64,000 nt of DNA from Petrosia ficiformis (taxonomy: Eukaryota; Porifera; Demospongiae; Haplosclerida; Petrosiidae): positions 221,001-285,000 of the forward strand of contig OX345643.1 in NCBI GenBank assembly GCA_947044365.1, given 5' to 3'. Made by a program: the position numbers and the translations under genes. Positions 40,441-52,325 of this stretch are shown piece after piece (position 1 is the first letter of the stretch; each line of letters starts with the position of its first letter). The notes below the pieces were generated by a model, which was not told the DNA's origin, ran no database searches, and saw only the letters and a list, made by a program, of their open reading frames with translations.

Positions 40441-42505
40441 TGAATGTTTTGGCCAACATGATGCAGCAGCTTTCTTCATATCAATTTCAAATTTCTAAAT
40501 TTGTGAAATAACAAGTGATTTATGTGTGTGTGTGTGTTTGTGTGTGACCTTTGCAGCTGCCTCTTCTTCTGGTGATAATTTCACACATTCTCCTTCGTGC
40601 CATTGTTGCCGACATTCACAACAATATGGAATCTATAAACAGTTATTACTAGTACATGTATGTTATTATTAATATTTAATACACTCACCATACATGTATT
40701 ACACATCACTTGTTTTCTCAATTTTTTTTCAAGAGGCACAGGTTGTTCTTGTGTACGCTTGAAAAGCCTAGAAAGGAAGCTCCAAGCCCCTGTAGATATA
40801 ATATACATAATTACAAGATTATAATTATAATGAACATACCTCCAGCAACTACAGCTGTAGGTTCTGTTCCAGGGGGAAGAGTCACTTCTGCATCCTGGCC
40901 TGCATTGAAATTTATAGTTGTATTACATGAACCACAACTCATTCCTTCGGTGGAAAGAAATGATTCAAGTGCTAGTTTTTGAAATTCCCCATACTAAAAT
41001 ATATAAAAACAAATACATAATTATATACATATTCATAAATTACTTACAAATTTTTTCCCATCTATGAGATAAAAATGGTGGGGATCAGCTATGGGAGAGT
41101 GGCTACAATCAACTCCTATTGAAAGTAATATTTCAAATGAAGTTATGTAGGTATAGTAATACTGTAGGTTGTTAATTTACACTTCCTTACCTGGTCCAGG
41201 ACAAGGCAATGAATATCCTAGTATATCGAAGTTCTTGAAACCATTAGAAACCAGTTTCATGTGACACATAGCAATAAAACAGTCAGTACACATTGTGTGC
41301 CTACTACTACAACTAAACAACATAACAAGTTCACTATGGAATAAATAAATGAATATATATAAAGGTAGACAGATATTTATTTATATATACTAACTCTTTT
41401 TCTCCACATTTCATACATGGTAACTTATGAATATTTTCTCTTAGCTGACGTAAAAGAGGTACATCTTCAAAACATTGTCTGCACTGAAATTTGACTATTG
41501 GCTATATATAGAATAAATAAGCATGTACATACACATGTATGTTGTCTATGTACATATATAGATTACATACGTATGCACGTAATACTACGAATGTACATAC
41601 ATTTATGTAGTCTATGTAGCATGTACATACATATTACATACATACGTACATATGTATGTACTACTACATATTTATATACATGTAGGTAGTCTATGATATA
41701 CATATATACAACACCTAAAATAGCATGTTAGTACTATCCAAAAAGCTAGCATGAAATTATTTTAACTATTATTAAATCTTCTTGAGTAGCCAATATCTGA
41801 ACTATGTATCAATGTACATACATACAGATATCTTCATACCTTCACATTGTTCCCACATTGATTACAACTACCATATATTAGATCTAAATCATCAGTGAAG
41901 AAATTAACAGGATTTTGAAGTGTAAAATTATTCTGTAATGAAACTAATATATAATACTTCTGAGTCGTTAGTTAGTGACTAACCTTTCTACATTGACTAC
42001 AAATCAGGATTGGCCTTAAGGAGCTCACCATTCCACATGATCTACAATAGCCATTGTAATCTCCTATTAAAAGTGAAATAATCATTTGCTTCATTATATT
42101 TTTACCATACCTTGTGGATTGCTTGTGGATTCCACTGATGAAGATTGCTTTTGCAACACAGAAGCAACTTGTAAAAACAGCACAGTTGCTTGTGCTTTGG
42201 GTAATGCACGCTAAATGGAAAGAAATACTATCATATATACACACACACACAAACACACTTGTATGTACTTCCAGCGAGACGTTATCAGATAGACGAGATC
42301 CTTGATGTAGTAAAATCAAATGTTGATTGTCTATCTTCAGTTCTTTGGCCGATTTAACAATCACATCTTTTATTGTACTAGTCCTTGACATATACAGTGT
42401 GATCTTCTTTTGTCCATGCTGTATGTTCAGTCCCATACGAGAACTACCACCAGTAGCCATAATTGACCTCTCTGATGACAGATTAATTACAAGGGATTTT
42501 CCCAT
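40438..42505 (-). CDS. PRKN: Parkin-like RBR protein lacking RING2
   Basis: Parkin is an RBR E3 ligase of mitophagy with Ubl, RING0, RING1, IBR and RING2 domains. Here the Ubl is MGLNIQHGQKKITLYMSRTS and following. RING0 is NGYCRSCGMVSSLRPILICS with SCNQCGNN and FQCRQCFEDV. RING1 is PCMKCGEKELVMLFSC, SSRHTMCTDCFIAMCHMK and LGYSLPCPGVDCSH. IBR is GMSCGSCNTTINF, VMCNTCM, PYCCECRQQWHEGECV. After IBR the frame runs only through EEEAAAK. It then stops at 40438 if spliced (KFEIDMKKAAASCWPKHS), or at 40495 if the last intron is retained. The catalytic RING2 cysteine is therefore missing. Nothing Cys-rich lies before TOM1. It follows MRPL27 by 59 bp on the same strand. Confidence 0.85.
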
Positions 42506-42564
42506 AATGAATAAAATTAAAAAGGGACTCCCCCTGTAATTACTTTGCTATAGTTCGTTTTAAT

Positions 42565-43140
42565 TCATAAATTAGGTGGTACAATATCTTTTAATACAAA
42601 ATAATGATGTTTTGGTAGTTCGGTGACGTTGATGAATTTTCTGACTGGTCTCTTGTGCCATTTCCTACCTCGTTGTGGAACAAGAGCTTGACGTTGGACT
42701 CGAGTAAACTTTACATGTCCATCCACTAAAGAAAATAAAGTATGGTCTCTACCCATTCCAACCTATATCAAAAACATGTCATGTGATTACTCATTTGATG
42801 ATCATGTCACAAACATTGCTTCCTGGACAATACACTGTCCCTCGTTGTCGGACCAACACGTTGCCAGGGGCAACCAATTCTCCTATGAGATGCAAAATAG
42901 TCAGACAATTCTGACAATCATTTATTCCCTAACCATCTCCACATTTAAGACCAAGTCGCTTGCCAGCTGTCTTACGACCATTACGACTACTTCCTCCTGC
43001 CTTCTTGCTGGCCCATCTTCTAAGAGTAAATGTCAATGAATTATTGAATGCTGTGAAAAGTAAAGATTCCTCAAATATTATTGAAATAAAATATTCATTG
43101 ACTTACAATTCCATGAAAACAACAATCTACCAGTAGCCAT
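42565..43140 (-). CDS. MRPL27: Large ribosomal subunit protein bL27m
   Basis: Mitochondrial bL27, near the peptidyl-transferase centre. The start MATGRLLFSWN leads into a short presequence. Mature L27 signature RRWASKKAGGSSRNGRKTAG and KRLGLKCGDGELVAPGNVLV is followed by RQRGTVYCPGSNVGMGRDHT and LFSLVDGHVKFTRVQRQ. ASKKAGGSSRNGR is the universally conserved N-terminal tail of L27, and GxNVGMGRDHTLF is the core. It ends KDIVPPNL. It is divergent from CFAP61 (93 bp) and 59 bp upstream of the parkin-like gene. Confidence 0.94.
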
Positions 43141-43233
43141 TTTCATAAGTCCACCACGTGGGTGCCACACCCATATTCCATGTTGCTATGATACAGTTAC
43201 CATAGTTACATAGTTCCCTCCAAAAATAACAAC
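43141..43233. promoter_or_regulatory. MRPL27/CFAP61 bidirectional promoter with E-box
   Basis: CACGTG at 43155-43160 in the context CCACCACGTGGGTG, followed by GCCACACCCA. The arrangement matches the POLG2/GID4 promoter (TACCACGTGGGT then a CCACACCC box). Confidence 0.6.
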
Positions 43234-46200
43234 ATGGGAGATGAACAAGAGAAAGGAGGAGAGCCATATATTACTCGCAGAGCAGAGTCTCTGGACTCTG
43301 AAAGAGTTGCTCAGTTAATTAAAAGACAAACAGAAAGTGTTTTTGGTAGACTAAATACCAATGATATAATGTGAGTTATATATAATTATATATATTATCA
43401 TGCTATTTTTATTATCTATACTTATTTCAGAGAGAAAGCCAACCTAGCCATTACTTTGGCGGGAAAAGAGGACCAAGTGTTAGCGTTTGCAGCATTCTAT
43501 GACTACCCATTCATAGAAAATGTTGAACAAAGTAAATGGGAAGTCTGGCTATCTTCTGTTTGCCAATGTCCATATGGAAATGTATGTCTTGAAGAGGATA
43601 TCAAATAGTCATTTATCACTCTTCATTCCTAACATATAGCCATTAAACTCTCTCTTCTTGAGACTCTTTGTAGCACAAGATGGATACTCACAAGGGGCTT
43701 TGACTGAACTCCTTAGGTACTGAAATACATACATACATACATACATGCATACATACATGTATACATACATATTGTTATTTAGGACTGTATTTGTTGCTGT
43801 GCCACTTCTACAATACATATTTCTTCCTGTAATACCTGGAACAAATATAGGTACGTTTACATGTATGTACATGTATATGTGTGCATGTATATGTATGTAT
43901 GTACATGTTTGTATGTATGTATGTATGTATGTATGTATAATGTATATACCATCATTGCCATTTAGGATCAATTTTGGAGACTCATTTTTCCCTCCTTCCA
44001 TCTTGTAACGACTCTCCTTCATCTCTTGTCTATGTCACTCAAAGACATCAACATTATCCAATGCTACATGTGAGACAAGCTATCGTTGAGGATAATGATG
44101 ATCTGATGCCTGTGTTACAACAGTATGCACCAGGACAAGGACAACTAGCCAGTCAATATGGTATATGTATGTATATGTACATATATATATGCATGTGTGT
44201 GTAATACTGTGTATGTATGTATGTATGTACATGTACTATATAATGTACATGTATTAATATGTACATGTACTATATAATGTACGTGTATTAATATGTACAT
44301 GTACTATATACTGTACGTGTATTAATATATATTAGTACATGTACTATATACTGTACGTGTATTAATGTGTACATGTACTATATAATGTACGTGTATTAAT
44401 ATGTACATGTACTATATAATGTACATGTATTAATATATTTTAGTACATGTACTATATACTGTACGTGTATTAATGTGTACATGTACTATATAATGTACGT
44501 GTATTAATATGTACATGTACTATATAATGTACGTGTATTAATATGTATTAGTACATGTACTATATACTGTACGTGTATTAATGTGTACATGTACTATATA
44601 ATGTACGTGTATTAATATATATTAGTACATGTACTATATACTGTACGTGTATTAATGTGTACATGTACTATATAATGTACGTGTATTTATATGTACATGT
44701 ACATGTACTATATAATGTACGTGTATTTATATGTACATGTACATGTACTATATAATGTACATGTATTTATATATACATGTACATGTACTATATACTGTAC
44801 GTGTATTAATGTGTACATGTACTATATAATGTACATGTATTTATATGTACATGTACATGTACTATATAATGTACGTGTATTTATATGTACATGTACATGT
44901 ACTATATAATGTACATGTATTTATATATACATGTACATAGGTGATTACTTCATTGCTGAATTGATAGAATCTCAAGATGATAAGCATCATACTGTTGTGG
45001 CAGAGGTACATTAATTACTATAATCATAATTATAATAATAATTTATAAAATAGGTTAATGGACGTGCTGTTGGATTTATGAGTGTTACCAGTGATATAGA
45101 TCTATCAGTTTTGTGGCAGTGTTATCAATTAGAACCTTTTCATGGGCTACGTAAACCATGTGATGAAGATACCATAGCAACCACACATGATACCATAGCA
45201 ACCACACATGATGGTATTGTATTGTATCTTTTATTTCTCTGTTTAATTATGATTGATTAGGAAGTGCTCATTCTTCTTTCAAACAAAACACACCTCCACC
45301 AACCAAATCCCCTCAAGAGAGGTCTGTCTGTCTGTCTGTCTGTCTATTCATTTGTCTGTCTGTCCGTCTGTCTGTTGTATTTTACTTAATTATATTATAT
45401 AGTTCTGCAGTGAGTATAGTTGAAGTAGAAGAGAAGAAAGATGATGAAACTGAACACACGATACAACAGACTGAACAGAGCAGGTTAAAAGCATGCAGTC
45501 ATGTGATAATCAGTCATGTGACATACTGTTCTTACTGTTCTATTAATTCATAGTTTATCTTCAATCAAAAATGACACCAGTATTCAATCATCTGTGACTA
45601 GTGATGTTGCTCAAGTAAGAGATACACACACATATATAATAGTACTATTATATCTCTGTCTGTTTCAGTTCGATCAACAGTCTTCTTCTTCATATCATGA
45701 TAAGATATATTCATTTCATGGTCCTAGTAATGCTATCTCAATTCAATTATTTTGTATGGATGAACAATATGAACTGAGGTTATATATACACACATACACA
45801 ATGTGTAATGAGGTTATATATACACAATGTGTAATGAGGTTATATATACACAATGTGTAATGAGGTTCACAATACTATTATCTCATATAGATCTATTGAT
45901 CTCATACCAGCTATATTTGAAATATTTCCAGTAAGTCGTCATATCCTATATTATATCATCACTAGTATTTGTTCCTTATTCTCTATTTCTTCTTCTCTTA
46001 TTTTCTCTATCACTTCTCTTTCATCAGAACAGAGACTTTCTTATATTAAGTCAACCTCATAATATTCTTGAGTTTCCTCTACTGCAACACTTCACAGTAA
46101 ATAAGATATTATATAATGTATACTATATTCTCTAATACAATACACAGCATGTCACCCCCAGACTGGATAGCACCATATCACAAGATCTGTATATATTACA

Positions 46201-46425
46201 CAAATGCTCTCTACTGAAGTGAGTATAATATATGTATATCATAATGAATTGTATTATATTATATATATTGTAGTTCATTTCATGTTCATCCTATGGAAGA
46301 GAAGGATATTAAAGGAGTTAGTGATCTGACATCTTCTCTTGATGCTCAAAATGATATTATGATTGATGTTGAGAGGTACCTAGAAGGTGGAAGGGATCCT
46401 CTATCTGAGGTATATATGTATTATG

Positions 46426-46467
<42 letters not shown>

Positions 46468-47977
46468 ATAGTCTATTACATATACATGTACATAGTCCAT
46501 TACATGTACATGTACATAGTCCATTACATGTACATGTACATAGTCCATTACATGTACATGTACATAGTCCATTATATGTACATGTACATAGTCCATTACA
46601 TGTACATGTACATAGTCCATTACATGTACATGTACATATATAGTTCTTTATTTCATTTGTACTTACAAACTATTATTGCTTATAGAATGCCACACCTCTT
46701 CATGTTCTTGTGGCAGAGTGTTTAGAACAGATTGTGGGTGTGGTTATATTACGACAGGAAGAAGTATGTATATATAATAATAATATACATAATAATTATT
46801 ATAATTCACAAATTAGAATCTTGAATATTTGAGATCTCATTATAACATTGAAGATTATGTGTACTATTCACAACACACACCACAAGAACATATGACAGTT
46901 CATCATCTCCTTATTAACCCCATTTTTGCTCCTCATCTTAAACATTTCATGAAGGTACGTAAGTACATATGTATATATTAATGTGTTATCCTCCTCATTA
47001 CCATGCTAGGAGGGCATGCGTCTAACTCACAGTAATAACCTGTATTATCCTGTTCCGTTAAATGATCTATTCAAAAGTCATCCTCACTCACTTACGTTAG
47101 CTCTAGGAGAAATGGCACCAATAAGACCTCGTAGACAAGTGTGTTATCCTGATGACTTGGGTATTAATGTACCATGTAGTGGAGTAATGGAGGAACAACC
47201 TTTATATACACTGTATCACACCAATAGGAAACTGTCCATGGAACCAAAGGTATACTGAAATATACATGTATGTATGTAATATCATTATTTTAATTAGATT
47301 GTTATTAATTCTCGTCTTTTGTTCATTGGAGCATCAGACGCAAGTTTAGCTGCACTAGAAACCATAGTTTTTAGGTATGCATCAATTAGTATGGTTACCA
47401 TGGTAACATGTTCCCCTTTATTCAATTAAATGATTTATACTCCAGTCCTCACTTGAGATTTAATAATTTGATATTAGTGTCACCTAATGGACTACCAGAC
47501 TCATCATATTCTTCGGTCTTGCCAAACAGGTATATATAAAATTATATATATAATATATACAGGTATATTAATGACATCTTGTATATCATGATGATCTTAT
47601 ATAGCTGTTGTTTCTATAATGGTGCTCTAAGTGGTATAGGACTGGAGGTTTGGGTTAATGTAGTGAAGGGAGTATTGACAGCCATTAAAAGGTGTGTGTA
47701 TAATTATGATAATATTGTAAGTACTAGTGTATGTTTGTACTCTAAACAGAGACTCTCGTGAAATTAATGTGTTAATGAGTGATAAATCAGAGGAGTCCAT
47801 ACTTCCTTATGATTATCTGATATTATCTACTGGACTTCAATATTGTATTGATGAACCAGGACACGGTGATATCCCAGAAAAGGGAGTATTCACCTTACAA
47901 GGTGACTCTTGTGATGAGAAGGTACTTGAGAAAACCAAAGAATTGATAGCAAACAATGGTAATATCTATTTACCTAA

Positions 47978-48018
<41 letters not shown>

Positions 48019-50049
48019 GTTTGTCTGTTCACAGGAAAAGTTGTTGTGTATGGTTCATCTATTGCGTCTCTCTCACTTTTGGCACATCTCCTTGATATGA
48101 TGAAGGTTCCTGGTTCTCAAATGACATGGATACAACCTCATCCATTCACAATAATGAAAGATTCTATTGTTAGTGATAAAATACAAGATGGAGTAGATAA
48201 ATCTGGTATGAATGTTATACAAGGATACAAAATTGAGAAGTATGAGTCATTTGATGGAGAACTGACTGGTTTGATGTGTGTCAATGAAGAGAAAGGAGAA
48301 ACTATCTCATTAGACTGCCGGGTAAGTGATTATACATGTGTACACACACAGATTGTATATGTGAACATATGTACATGTACATGTACATGTGAACATATGT
48401 ACATGTACACGTATCACTGCAATTGCATATATATGTATATTAACAGTATATACCACACATATTGAACAGGTTGTTTTTAGTCTGGAGACTAGAGAAGTAG
48501 ACAAAAGAGCATTTAAAGGTACAATCCAATCCTCTTCCCCGCTCCCTTATCACCCTCCCTCCCTCCCTCCCTCTAGCCATTAATGATTCTTGTCTGGTAT
48601 ATGATAATCGTGTAGTTATTGATTGTCAACACTTCACTAATGATACACATATATTAGCTATGGGAAGTGTTACCAAATACTCAAGACGATATCGAACACA
48701 ATGGTACTTAAATATTCCATAAACAGAATATATTTAGTGATTATGATTATACATACATTCAGGTCACATGATCATTTCAATGCGTCTGAAATCGGACAAA
48801 AACTAGCAGGAACCATTTTGTCAAAACTAGACCCTACTCTTCATCCATTGAACACACCCCCTCAAGACAAATATCTTATACCGATCTATTCTCAACCTAA
48901 AGTATTATATACACGTTTACCAGGTTAGTCACATGACCAATAATCGATGATCACCTGTTAATCACATTCTAGGAGGACTATACTATCTACAAATAGAGAA
49001 ACCTCATTTTGATGAGATTAAAGAACCAAACGAGGTAATAAACCACACCCACTTAATTATATAAGTCCCACTCTAACCTCGTCCAGGGAATGGAGGTATT
49101 CACTAATACTGAAAATGGATATTTTAGACTCTATATCAACCAATATGAACGAATACAGACTATCACAATACTGAGTCACAAGGTTTGATGAATATCAGTA
49201 TTTCATGTACTTGTGAACATGGTATTACTTATACACACACATTTGGTATTACATGTACATACTGTATCTAAGCAACCATTACATTACAACATGTACATAT
49301 ATGTACATGTGGATAAATTTAATCTGTCATGATATGGTTCTCTAATATGTATAGGAATTTGAAGTATCTAATTATATGTGTCTATATAACATACATGAAA
49401 AATATCTCAACAATCTTCTATCAAGATGGAAAGAAAATCTTATAAATGATCTCTTTATGTAAGTAATTACCAAGGTATTAATCAGAGCTCAGAGAAAGGA
49501 GGGTGGCAATGTCAATAGCATGACCACATCAAAAGAATTGAGACAATGAAAGAAGAGTGGGCCACCTCTCTTTAGCTAAAACCCTTACATGCATACATGT
49601 ACATACACTATAACTTAATGGTTACATGACATATTCATGATATTAGTTATTTTAGAGAACAGTGGACTTGCGCAATATTTCATGATAGATTTACTGATTT
49701 TACTAGTGAAGTAAAAGAATTATTATCTGAACCACAGGTAAGGGATTGTGATCATTTATAATTATATTAATTAATTAATTAATTAATATTTTAATAGGGG
49801 GATGAACCATCGTTAATGGATAAAACTAAAGATATTATTGATAACAGTGCCGTCGTAAGTATTAATCAATAAACCATATTATCCATTAATAAAGTTTATG
49901 TACCTATTCAGGTATCAGTTGAAGCTAATTGCGAGAAGTTTTTGGGTGTATCAAATGATCTTGAGAAAGTACTGAACAGAAGACTACATCGATATATCCA
50001 TCATAATGGGTACCATCTACCTATGTATGCACGCCCTGATATGCTATGA
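43234..50049 (+). CDS. CFAP61: Cilia- and flagella-associated protein 61
   Basis: Axonemal protein of the calmodulin- and spoke-associated complex at radial spokes, needed for sperm flagella in mammals. More than 20 exons code for about 1,150-1,200 residues (human about 1,240). N-terminal GNAT-like segments include RAESLDSERVAQLIKRQTES and VFVAVPLLQYIFLPVIPGTN. The middle has HDKIYSFHGPSNAISIQLFC and HVLVAECLEQIVGVVILRQE. The C-terminal half resembles a FAD/NAD-linked oxidoreductase fold (INSRLLFIGASDASLAALET, YDYLILSTGLQYCIDEPG, GKVVVYGSSIASLSLLAHLL). It ends HLPMYARPDML. Introns carry several arrays. Many exon edges are supported by phase; not every small exon was checked. Confidence 0.92.
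44215..44942. repeat. Palindrome-rich minisatellite, CFAP61 intron
   Basis: Roughly 17 copies of a 34-50-bp unit around TGTACATGTACTATATAATG and TACGTGTATTAATA. The palindromes GTACATGTAC recur in every unit, so each copy can form a small cruciform. Confidence 0.9.
45775..45870. repeat. About 31-bp short repeat, CFAP61 intron
   Basis: Three copies of GAGGTTATATATACACAATG followed by TGTAAT, including the exon/intron border of the exon ending MDEQYEL. Confidence 0.75.
46430..46642. repeat. TA tract and 27-bp GTACATGTA repeat, CFAP61 intron
   Basis: A (TA)n tract followed by about six copies of ACATGTACATAGTCCATTAC ATGT. The period is 27 bp and open on both strands. Confidence 0.9.
47978..48018. 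repeat. (TATC)n microsatellite, CFAP61 intron
   Basis: About ten TATC units before the exon starting GKVVVYGSS. Confidence 0.9.
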
Positions 50050-50166
50050 ATATCATTAACTTCTGACAATCTGTAAGTATGTACTCTAACATGCTATGAA
50101 TATCATTAAAATATCATTAATCTTTGACCTTTCATAAGTATTTATATATTGTGTAGAATTTTATTA

Positions 50167-52292
50167 TTAACAATAAAGTGTAAAGTCTTGAATGGGTGTG
50201 GCACTAGAGGGAGTGGTATTCCTCTTATCACTTATATTCTGAGTTTTCTCTCTTATATGCCTGATCTGTCTCAATCTGCCTAACCAGTTTGATGGGTAGT
50301 GAGTAGTTGTTGATTGACTTAACATTACGAGAGATGCAAGCTAAAAGAAAGAAATATAATTGTTTTGTTAGTAGTGTATCGTTTAGTAAACAATGCATTG
50401 TTGCTACTAGTGTATCGTTTAGTAAACAATGCATTGTTGCTACTAGTGTATCGTTTAGTGAACAATGCATTGTTGCTACTAGTGTATCGTTTAGTAAACA
50501 ATGCATTGTTGCTACTAGTGTATCGTTTAGTAAACAATGCATTGTTGCTACTAGTGTATCGTTTAGTAAACAATGCATTGTTGCTACTAGTGTATCGTTT
50601 AGTAAACAATGCATTGTTGCTACTAGTGTATCGTTTACTAAACGATACACTACTAACAACAATGCATTGTTTACTAAACGATACACTACTAGCAACAATG
50701 CATTGTTTACTAAACGATACACTACTAGTAACAATGCATCGTTTACTAAACGATACACTAGTAGCAACAATGCATTGTTTACTAAACGATACACTAGTAG
50801 CAACAATGCATTGTTTACTAAACGATACACTAGTAGCAACAATGCATTGTTTACTAAACGATACACTACTAGCAACAATGCATTGTTTACTAAACGATAC
50901 ACTAGTAGCAACAATGCATTGTTTACTAAACGATACACTAGTAGCAACAATGCATTGTTTACTAAACGATACACTAGTAGCAACAATGCATTGTTTACTA
51001 AACGATACACTACTAGCAACAATGCATTGTTTACTAAACGATACACTAGTAGCAACAATGCATTGTTTACTAAACGATACACTAGTAGCAACAATGCATT
51101 GTTTACTAAACGATACACTAGTAGCAACAATGCATTGTTTACTAAACGATACACTAGTAGCAACAATGCATTGTTTACTAAACGATACACTACTAGCAAC
51201 AATGCATTGTTTACTAAACGATACACTAGTAGCAACAATGCATTGTTTACTAAACGATACACTAGTAGCAACAATGCATTGTTTACTAAACGATACACTA
51301 GTAGCAACAATGCATTGTTTACTAAACGATACACTACTAGCAACAATGCATTGTTTACTAAACGATACACTAGTAGCAACAATGCATTGTTTACTAAACG
51401 ATACACTACTAGCAACAAAGCATTGTTTACTAAACGATACACTACTAGCAACAAAGCATTGTTTACTAAACGATACACTAGTAGCAACAATGCATTGTTT
51501 ACTAAACGATACACTACTAGCAACAAAGCATTGTTTACTAAACGATACACTAGTAGCAACAATGCATTGTTTACTAAACGATACACTAGTAGCAACAATG
51601 CATTGTTGTATGTACTCACATTGGCTAGAAGAGCTTTTTGTCTTGCTAGAAGAGGCAGCCATTTGTCTGAAACCAAATATGGCTGACAGTCCAATAAATC
51701 TGTTAACCCTTCTCTCACAGACAAGAAAACATGATTAACACCGCCTCCAAGTGGCTCTATAACAACTTCCACATAGTTAAACTGACCCTATATAATCACA
51801 TGATAAGTCACATGACAACAAGAATGTATGTAACTTACTTTAATAGTCCCAAAGACATATTTTTGATTAGAATCATTGTAGACTATTGTCACAAAGTCAT
51901 TTCCAATGTGTAGTTTTTTATTACTGCAATTCGGATTAGACTGTAGAGTGGGCATCAGGGTAGCAACATGGAATATCACTAATGAGAGGTGGTATTTATA
52001 ATCAGTCATGTGACAGATCACATGCATGATATGCTCACCTTGTGTGATATCATCTTCCCAGAAACATGCTAATGTACCATCGATACCAGATGTGTCCAAA
52101 CCTCCCAGGTAGACGAGTTTTGGTGGACATTCTTGTAATTGTAAAATCTGTCCTAACCTTTTTAAGAATTGTTGATAGCGAGAGGATCCATGAGTATTTG
52201 AAAGAATAGCTTGTTCTGTAGACTACATACGAGAACAGTAATTGAACCAATAACTAGGGCCAAGATTAGCTATATATATGATACAGACCCCC

Positions 52293-52325
<33 letters not shown>

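Noticed and set aside
50228..51772. Long open frames (445-514 codons) on both strands over the TSC2 intron array
   Set aside because: They arise because the 36-bp unit is a multiple of three and lacks stops. The true TSC2 last exon is in another frame and ends at 50167 with a good family match.
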